This document shows positions 8,001 through 11,585 of a DNA stretch of 11,585 nt, in pieces. The stretch comes from Candidatus Cloacimonadota bacterium. GTDB lineage: Bacteria > Cloacimonadota > Cloacimonadia > Cloacimonadales > Cloacimonadaceae. Under the pieces are notes generated by a model that was not told where the DNA came from, did no database searches, and saw only the letters and a program-made list of their open reading frames with translations. How positions within the stretch are numbered: position 1 is the first letter of the stretch; every line of letters begins with the position of its first letter. The position numbers and the translations under genes were made by a program. The stretch covers positions 1-11,585 of the forward strand of contig JAQUHL010000024.1 in assembly GCA_028683635.1 (NCBI GenBank), read 5' to 3'.

Positions 8001-8239
8001 CTACCACTGTGGCTGGCATGCTTCCCCTGGTTTTTTCCAGCGATCCTTCCGCCCAATCCTGGAGACCATTGGCGGTGAGCTTCACCTTTGGCCTGCTTTT
8101 TGCCACCTTCCTCACCCTCTTTATCATCCCCGTGATCTATAGCATGGTGGATTCCTTCTTTGGCAAATTTGGCATGACCAGATTCAAAGAACACTCCAAG
8201 TTCAGCGAAGTGATGGAGTGTAAAACAGAAGATTCCTGA
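5063..8239 (+). CDS. RND-family (HAE-type) inner-membrane efflux pump
   Basis: This 1058-aa proton-driven transporter has the usual RND length and internal duplication. TM1 is at about residues 10-32, followed by a porter domain with the typical 'LPREEFPAVDF' and 'AYPGVSSAEIEQLI'. TM2-6 lie at about 337-480 and TM7 at about 522-543 ('IWSALGLLIISFLVLGSG'). The second porter half follows, and TM8-12 span about 877-1030. In TM4 'VVGMVVDNSIVVLENI' has one acidic residue, D399, followed by N400, where AcrB has an Asp pair. TM10 has 'LAGVVVNNAIILIDF' with N941 and N942. The start is GTG at 5063 behind GGAGG (5054-5058). An ATG two bases earlier is in another frame and stops the protein from aligning. 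It is the last gene of the padR-tolC-adaptor-pump operon. The substrate is not predictable, and a heavy-metal (CusA-like) identity is not supported. Confidence 0.96.
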   Translation: MFSISKTALNYSILVNMITLAILLFGIVSMVTLPREEFPAVDFGSTIVVVAYPGVSSAEIEQLIVHKIEVELSDLEDLDYLSASAEEGRATVRVVFTSAVSSEEAFDRVSREMNKITDLPKDAIDPVIIRLNMREVNPISQVVVGGDSFDAMTLRDISENLKDGILEVDGISKVEMIGDRERQVWVDVDQARLDAYGLSLSDLSSAIGGRNLNLPGGSAKFGKVEFLVRTLGEFNSTEEIASLIVRSDESGRTILLSDVAAVKDTLEKPQTIARLNGSESISIFLYKKADSNIIKVMKDVRAYVAEFKNGIPGLKISVRNDGAIDVKNGINALGKNAVIGILLVFIALFVFLGWRNAILASFGIPLSILITFILMPAFDVTLNNLTIFGFIIVVGMVVDNSIVVLENIHRLKEDGYCHRDAIVMGVDQVISPVFASTLTTVAAFMPMLLLGGIMGSFLGVFPIVVSIALLGSWFQSMVVLPNNTYQFAKRDPQQQDRSSRIIGPLIKIYRKLVTKALHHRQIAIWSALGLLIISFLVLGSGAIRFEFFPSSASQTISLQLETPVGSTLEETELIVSQVEDFILNMPEKEDVEFVVGNVGAMGGEVQRNFSTNNAQVNIDLVDLKAMKHSHDQIRSSIRNYLEKLPGLYSYKFAQGQSGPPIGNDVELRIKGESLERLSYIAEIVKGYLKEIPGVTDIDDSLDKGKKEVRIIPRHDVLAMYGFSVSQIASTIRMASSGSEVSKYRGEGVDEYPILLKLSDDYTLDLENLKDLKIRSSSGNLVAIRDLAEFEITSSLSRIEHRDLDRVISVTAAVSSYLENGKTKRRSTSEVFSLLMGNKLTGEKGMLDGFSQRFPGYSLESGGVQEEQRKSYTSLYKLFALALLVIFTILASQFKSYVQPLIVMMTIPFAFIGVIFGLLVTGLPFSLNTLISVVALAGVVVNNAIILIDFINTEREKGSDRWHAIINSGSARLRPILLTTTTTVAGMLPLVFSSDPSAQSWRPLAVSFTFGLLFATFLTLFIIPVIYSMVDSFFGKFGMTRFKEHSKFSEVMECKTEDS

Positions 8240-8281
8240 TCTTATCCTGATCCAGACTGATCTATTCCATTATTATCCTGC

Positions 8282-8310
8282 CCGCCATTCCCGATAGACC
8301 GGAATGGCGG
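8282..8310. repeat. REP-like hairpin, 10-bp GC-rich stem
   Basis: CCGCCATTCC (8282-8291) is the exact reverse complement of GGAATGGCGG (8301-8310), with a 9-nt loop CGATAGACC. It lies 42 bp after the pump stop codon. No T-run follows it (the next bases are ACGGGTCATC), so it does not look like a standard intrinsic terminator, though it could protect or pause the 3' end of the efflux mRNA. Its make-up (short GC-rich stem, intergenic, at an operon end) resembles repetitive extragenic palindromes. Whether it is repeated in the genome cannot be seen here. Confidence 0.6.
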
Positions 8311-8330
8311 ACGGGTCATCCTTGCTTGAC

Positions 8331-8415
8331 GGCGTTAATCACTTCTTAATCTACCCTTAATCAAGCGTTAATTATTAACGCTTGATTAAGGGTAGATTAA
8401 GAAGTGATTAACGCC
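8331..8415. repeat. Perfect 85-bp palindrome with 11-bp-phased TTAAT boxes
   Basis: Positions 8331-8372 are the exact reverse complement of 8374-8415, with a single T at 8373 as centre. That is 42 bp per arm with no mismatch. The symmetry stops sharply (8330 C against 8416 T). Within the left arm TTAAT starts at 8335, 8346, 8357 and 8368, exactly 11 bp apart. The first three read TTAATC followed by a different pentamer (ACTTC, TACCC, AAGCG). By symmetry ATTAA starts at 8374, 8385, 8396 and 8407 in the right arm. The DNA could extrude as a cruciform, and a transcript would form a 42-bp RNA hairpin. No T-run follows, so a standard terminator is unlikely. An assembly or fold-back artefact cannot be excluded. 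Confidence 0.9.
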
Positions 8416-8421
8416 TGCAAA

Positions 8422-8503
8422 GAAGGAAGGGGTAGTGGTATCAAATGTCCATAGCGGGAATTGGGAGGTGGAAATGGGAGGGAAATGGGTTTATCAGATG
8501 GGG
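8422..8503 (+). other. G-rich tract with possible G-quadruplex
   Basis: The plus strand is purine-rich, with GGG runs starting at 8456, 8463, 8476, 8480 and 8487 and a GGGG at 8500-8503. GGAAATGGG occurs twice, at 8470-8478 and 8481-8489. The four runs 8463-8489 could form a quadruplex only with one long loop of about 10 nt, so stability is doubtful. The tract lies just after the palindrome and contains no reading frame that I can support. Confidence 0.3.
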
Positions 8504-8539
8504 CTTGTAAAATGAGTTAGTTTCCATTGAAAAAAGTTT

Positions 8540-8567
8540 TTGACAGAATCCAGGGAGAAAATAAAAT
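8540..8567 (+). promoter_or_regulatory. Sigma70-type promoter for the beta-helix surface protein gene
   Basis: TTGACA (8540-8545, a perfect -35 box) and TAAAAT (8562-8567, 5 of 6 to TATAAT) are 16 nt apart. They lie about 135 nt upstream of the ATG at 8703, which would leave a 5' leader of roughly 130 nt. The leader contains a small GACC-TAAA-GGTC hairpin (8665-8676) but no recognised riboswitch. The box match is good; use of the promoter is inferred. Confidence 0.5.
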
Positions 8568-8702
8568 ATGACCATGGACTACGAATAGCGGTTTAACTTG
8601 CAGAATCAGTTTATTGTTGAACATGAAGGCTGAAGATTTGAACAGGATGAACCCTTGATTACTTGACCTAAAGGTCGAAGATAAAAAAAGGAGATCAGAA
8701 CA

Positions 8703-8909
8703 ATGATCAAAAACAAGACGAACCGTATTTACACTCCCTCAACAGTAATGTCTGTACCTAAGATATTGCTGTGTATGTTGTTAATGCTTGTAGTTTTCGG
8801 AGTCTTATATGCTCGTGAGATTTTCGTGGACGATGATTCGGAAGCATTGGAACCGGATGGTTCTGAGCTGTTTCCCTTCCCAGTGGTCAAAGATGCAATT
8901 ATATGCTGA
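8703..8909 (+). CDS. N-terminal fragment (signal peptide) of a frameshifted secreted beta-helix protein
   Basis: A 68-aa frame starts at ATG 8703, with AGGAG at 8689-8693 and 9 nt spacing. Residues 17-37 form a clear signal peptide ('SVPKILLCMLLMLVVFGVLYA'), probably cut after Ala37. Then 'REIFVDDDSEALEPDGSELF' (38-57) and 'PFPVVKDAI' lead up to a TGA at 8907. In beta-helix surface proteins of this type, a segment like 'I-VDDD-x(n)-G-x-PFPT-x(3)-AI' is normally followed directly by an 'A-x(2)-DT-V-V-PGTY' motif. Exactly that continuation ('YAENDETVDTIVILPGTY') is found in the next frame from 8902. The fragment is therefore the start of the following gene, not an independent peptide. Another in-frame ATG at 8748 has no ribosome binding site. 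Confidence 0.7.
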   Translation: MIKNKTNRIYTPSTVMSVPKILLCMLLMLVVFGVLYAREIFVDDDSEALEPDGSELFPFPVVKDAIIC

Positions 8910-11448
8910 AAACGACGAGACAGTAGATACCATAGTCATCCTACCCGGTACATACACCGAGAACCTATCCATGGTAAATTACCCACGTAATCTGATGATA
9001 AGGAGCACTTACGATCCTGTAATTAACAATGAAAGTATTATTTACTCTACCATTATTCAAGGGGCAGACGATGTTTATGATTCTGTTTTCTACGTTGAAT
9101 TTTGTAACGAGTCGGTCAGTTTCCAGGGATTGAGTATCTCTAACGGCAAAGGACATTTTTTCATGGATGATAATTGTCCTGATCATTGGACTAAAGGTGG
9201 TGGAATTTGCGTTATCAGCCAATATGATAACGAGCATGATGTTAACATAAATTATTGTAACATATATAATAACTATGCTTGTTGGGGAGGTGGAGTATAT
9301 GGGGAGTACGCAAGTTTTAATATCACAAATAGCAGTATTCACAATAACGCTCTGTTTTTCAGACATAATTTATTACCTCCGGATAGTCATGGGGGTGACT
9401 CATACAACGGCCCAAAGGGCGGAGGTATTTATCTCGCTGGAGGATGGTCAACAATATCCAAATGTAAAATATTCGGGAACCGGACATTCCTTGAGGAGAC
9501 TCACGCATTGTATAATCCCTTATGCTATGGCAATGCAGCAGCTCTGGTTTGGCGCAACATATGTGGTGATGATGATCTTGGCATGAATATGGAATACTGC
9601 GAAGTGTATGATAATGTAACAAGCACCTTGGATTACCAAATGCGGATATACGATTGGCCATTCAGGGCAACAATTCAAATTCAACGTGGTTCGCATGGGG
9701 AGGGACCTGGAGAGGATGGCTATAATCATGTAGAAATAAATAACTGCACAATAACTGATAATCAGATCATATCCCAATCTTACGGTCCAAGCGATTGTTA
9801 TATAAACACGGCTGTAGGTATAATCAGGCATACTGATGAAAACCATCTCCTTGGTACAATAAACAACAATATTGTGTATATTAACACAGCCGGCTCTTCG
9901 CTTCTGGATCAGGATGTTTCCCTTATTCACCAGCTATATGGTGGATTCTATGATCAGGGAACGTTTAACCAAATCAGAATACCAATTATATCCTGTTGTG
10001 TAAATGATGCCCAAAACACGGTCTTGTACCTTGATGAGAATGAAGGCAGCATAGATATGGATCCCATGTTTGTTGATGCTGAAAATCACGACTACAGTCT
10101 CAGATGGGATGTATCAGCAATAAGCCCCTGCATAGATAGAGGAAATCCAAGTATTTTGGATGATATTGATGGAAGTCCTTGTGAGATAGGTGCAAGGGCA
10201 TACCAAATTGCTCATGATTATGAGCGTTATGCAATGCCGCGTGTGACGAGCAGGGAAACCATCAAATGGATGTGCTATCCGGTTTTAAATGATATTACAT
10301 GGGGCTCATGCGTGAACGAAAGCTTCTTTGAGCCAATTGTTGATGAACAGATTCTGGAATTTGTTATGTATAAACCACATTTGAGTTCTGGGGTACATGA
10401 GATGAGATATGTTGAAGGTGTGCTTGAATATGGCAACGAAATAGTCCTCAATACCCAGGGTTACAAGGTCAAGTTGCAAGATGATTTTTTGACCACGACC
10501 TACATTCACTCACCCGGTACCCTCATTCCCCCGGAAACTGTGGTACACCTACATAATCGATTTGATTATGAGGAAAACTGGGTTGGCTATTTCGTGAGAG
10601 AAAGCGCAAAACCTCTTGATGCCCTGGCCTCGGTGCTGGATCAGCTTTCCATCATAGAAACGGCCAAGTGGACGATGTATAAACTGGCGGATGGTTCCTG
10701 GCTTCATGGAGAGAAATTCATCCTCAATTATGGCGATCTTGTGATTCTTTATAGTGATGAGGATTGCTCCTTTGTCTGGAACAATCCGGATCCGGTTCCC
10801 CCCTTAACTTTGGGAACTCCCATCGCTTTCTCCTACACTGAAAAGACTTCCTATACATCCTTTTTTATCACTCTTCCAAGTGCCAAAAATGGAGAGTTAC
10901 CAGCAGAAATCGGGCTATATGTAAACGATGAGTGCAAGGGTGCGGTAGTGGTGGAGGACAGCTTGCTGCATATATGTGCCTATCTCGATGATGGAGAAGT
11001 GATTACTCCGGATAATTCCTATCTGGTGTTCCACTATACGGGAACGAAATCGGGACCCACGAATAAGAGCATCTATCGGATGAGCAGCAAGCAGTTGAGG
11101 CAGAGCAAGAGCCCCACCAATTTCTACCAGATAAGCATATCTGATCCGCAAAATTGCAGCCCCGTCTCTCCCATAGCTATCTTGAGCCAAAATTACCCCA
11201 ATCCCTTCAATCCATCCACAACCATCAGTTATGAATTGCCCGTAGATGGGAGTGTTCAGATCTCCATCTACAATCTCAAGGGACAGCTTGTGAAGCATCT
11301 GCTGAATAAGCATGAATCGATCGGTCCGCATTCCGTTGTCTGGGATGGTAAGGACAGCTCCGGCCGGGCTTGCTCCAGCGGAATGTACTATTACCGGTTA
11401 ACAAGCTTTGGAAAGAGCATCAGCAAAAAAATGCTTTTGCTAAAGTAG
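8902..11448 (+). CDS. Body of the secreted parallel beta-helix protein with FlgD-like/T9SS C-terminal sorting domain (frameshifted)
   Basis: This 848-codon frame lacks its own sensible start. Joined to the signal peptide fragment by skipping the A at 8901, it gives a protein of about 914 aa, and the residue numbers here refer to that. An in-frame ATG at 8809 would add 31 residues with no signal peptide and no family resemblance. From 'TIVILPGTYTENLSM' to about residue 420 it has right-handed parallel beta-helix (pectate-lyase-like) coils with 'GGGICV', 'GGGVYGE' and 'GGGIYLAGG' turns and repeated Asn ladders such as 'INYCNIYNNYACWGGG'. The helix closes with 'DPMFVDAENHDYSL' and 'SPCIDRGNP', a common ending in this type of protein. 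A middle region of no recognised family follows, then a beta-rich segment with 'APLTLGTP'-like linkers and, at 826-914, the sorting module with 'ILSQNYPNPFNPSTTISYEL', 'VSWD'-like 'VVWDGKDSSG' and 'SGMYYYRL'. The role is likely a secreted or surface-attached adhesin or carbohydrate-binding protein. No catalytic residues can be assigned. Confidence 0.8.
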   Translation, partial: YAENDETVDTIVILPGTYTENLSMVNYPRNLMIRSTYDPVINNESIIYSTIIQGADDVYDSVFYVEFCNESVSFQGLSISNGKGHFFMDDNCPDHWTKGGGICVISQYDNEHDVNINYCNIYNNYACWGGGVYGEYASFNITNSSIHNNALFFRHNLLPPDSHGGDSYNGPKGGGIYLAGGWSTISKCKIFGNRTFLEETHALYNPLCYGNAAALVWRNICGDDDLGMNMEYCEVYDNVTSTLDYQMRIYDWPFRATIQIQRGSHGEGPGEDGYNHVEINNCTITDNQIISQSYGPSDCYINTAVGIIRHTDENHLLGTINNNIVYINTAGSSLLDQDVSLIHQLYGGFYDQGTFNQIRIPIISCCVNDAQNTVLYLDENEGSIDMDPMFVDAENHDYSLRWDVSAISPCIDRGNPSILDDIDGSPCEIGARAYQIAHDYERYAMPRVTSRETIKWMCYPVLNDITWGSCVNESFFEPIVDEQILEFVMYKPHLSSGVHEMRYVEGVLEYGNEIVLNTQGYKVKLQDDFLTTTYIHSPGTLIPPETVVHLHNRFDYEENWVGYFVRESAKPLDALASVLDQLSIIETAKWTMYKLADGSWLHGEKFILNYGDLVILYSDEDCSFVWNNPDPVPPLTLGTPIAFSYTEKTSYTSFFITLPSAKNGELPAEIGLYVNDECKGAVVVEDSLLHICAYLDDGEVITPDNSYLVFHYTGTKSGPTNKSIYRMSSKQLRQSKSPTNFYQISISDPQNCSPVSPIAILSQNYPNPFNPSTTISYELPVDGSVQISIYNLKGQLVKHLLNKHESIGPHSVVWDGKDSSGRACSSGMYYYRLTSFGKSISKKMLLLK

Positions 11449-11469
11449 CCTGGGCGCACACAGAGGAAT

Positions 11470-11585
11470 ATGGAAATGATGAACGTAAAAGGAATTCACA
11501 AATCGGCAGCCTGCAAACTGCTTGCCAGTATGCCAGGTGGAGACTCTGGCATGATGTCTATTTTGAGATGGATCAACGAGATCAG
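11470..11585 (+). CDS. Start of an unidentified gene (partial)
   Basis: An open frame runs to the right edge without a stop (38 complete codons from 11470). Two starts are possible: ATG 11470, 3 nt after GAGG (11463-11466), and the in-frame ATG 11476 with a better spacing of 9 nt. The beginning reads 'MMNVKGIHKSAACKLLASMP', then 'GGDSGMMSILRWINEI'. It has no evident signal peptide and I recognise no family. It lies 21-27 nt after the surface protein gene on the same strand, so it may be co-transcribed. With so few codons the frame could still be a chance opening. Confidence 0.4.
   Translation, partial: MEMMNVKGIHKSAACKLLASMPGGDSGMMSILRWINEI

Larger units (their letters stand above)
8240..8702. 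other. Intergenic region between the efflux operon and the surface protein gene
   Basis: This 463-bp region holds no coding frame I can support. It contains in order the REP-like hairpin, the perfect 85-bp palindrome, a G-rich tract and the promoter and leader of the next gene, each listed separately. From 8568 to 8702 I see only an AT-rich leader with very short frames (6-11 codons) lacking ribosome binding sites. No intrinsic terminator with a T-run is visible for the efflux operon. Confidence 0.8.

Noticed and set aside
8331..8415. Reading the palindrome as a CRISPR repeat or rho-independent terminator
   Set aside because: There is only one unit with no spacers, and no T-run follows the stem. 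The 42-bp arm is far longer than a normal terminator stem.
8809..8901. ATG 8809 as true start of the beta-helix protein
   Set aside because: The first 31 residues would have no signal peptide, no good ribosome binding site and no family resemblance, while the other frame over the same bases encodes the expected signal peptide and 'FVDDD' segment.

Overview
The window looks like chromosomal DNA of a Gram-negative bacterium with an outer membrane. It carries a TolC-type outer-membrane channel, a lipoprotein adaptor with an RND pump, and a surface protein ending in the FlgD-like/type IX (Por) C-terminal sorting module around 'QNYPNPFNPSTTISY'. That ending, together with a parallel beta-helix surface protein, is common in Candidatus Cloacimonadota and related FCB-group lineages (Calditrichota, Marinimicrobia, Ignavibacteria, Fibrobacterota). 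Cloacimonadota is my best guess, but no rRNA or other decisive marker is present.

Left part, minus strand (1849 down to 1): a tight core-metabolism operon cmk - ispH - third gene. The genes are 3 nt apart and then overlap by 4 nt. The third gene runs off the left edge. Only its Glu/Pro-rich N-terminus is visible, and gene order suggests ribosomal protein S1 (rpsA). Positions 1850-2025 form a divergent promoter region with a 57-bp imperfect inverted repeat.

Middle part, plus strand (2026-8239): a four-gene operon consisting of a PadR-family regulator, a TolC-like outer-membrane channel, a periplasmic lipoprotein adaptor (membrane fusion protein) and a 1058-aa RND inner-membrane pump. This is a complete tripartite efflux system with its probable regulator as first gene. 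Gene junctions are -4, +9 and +11 nt, so co-transcription is very likely. The exported substrate cannot be read from the sequence.

Gap 8240-8702 (463 bp, no gene): this holds the most unusual structure of the window. A REP-like hairpin (8282-8310) is followed 20 bp later by a perfect 85-bp palindrome (8331-8415; 42-bp arms, 1-nt centre). Within each arm a TTAAT box recurs exactly every 11 bp. A G-rich tract follows, then a good sigma70-type promoter for the next gene.

Right part, plus strand (8703-11448): a secreted parallel beta-helix protein with a signal peptide, a repeat domain, a C-terminal Ig-like region and the sorting module. The reading frame is broken near 8901 by one extra base, so signal peptide and body lie in different frames. 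Base composition changes inside the gene (AT-rich helix part, GC-richer C-terminal part), which suggests a mosaic. A short reading frame with a ribosome binding site opens at 11470/11476 and runs off the right edge.
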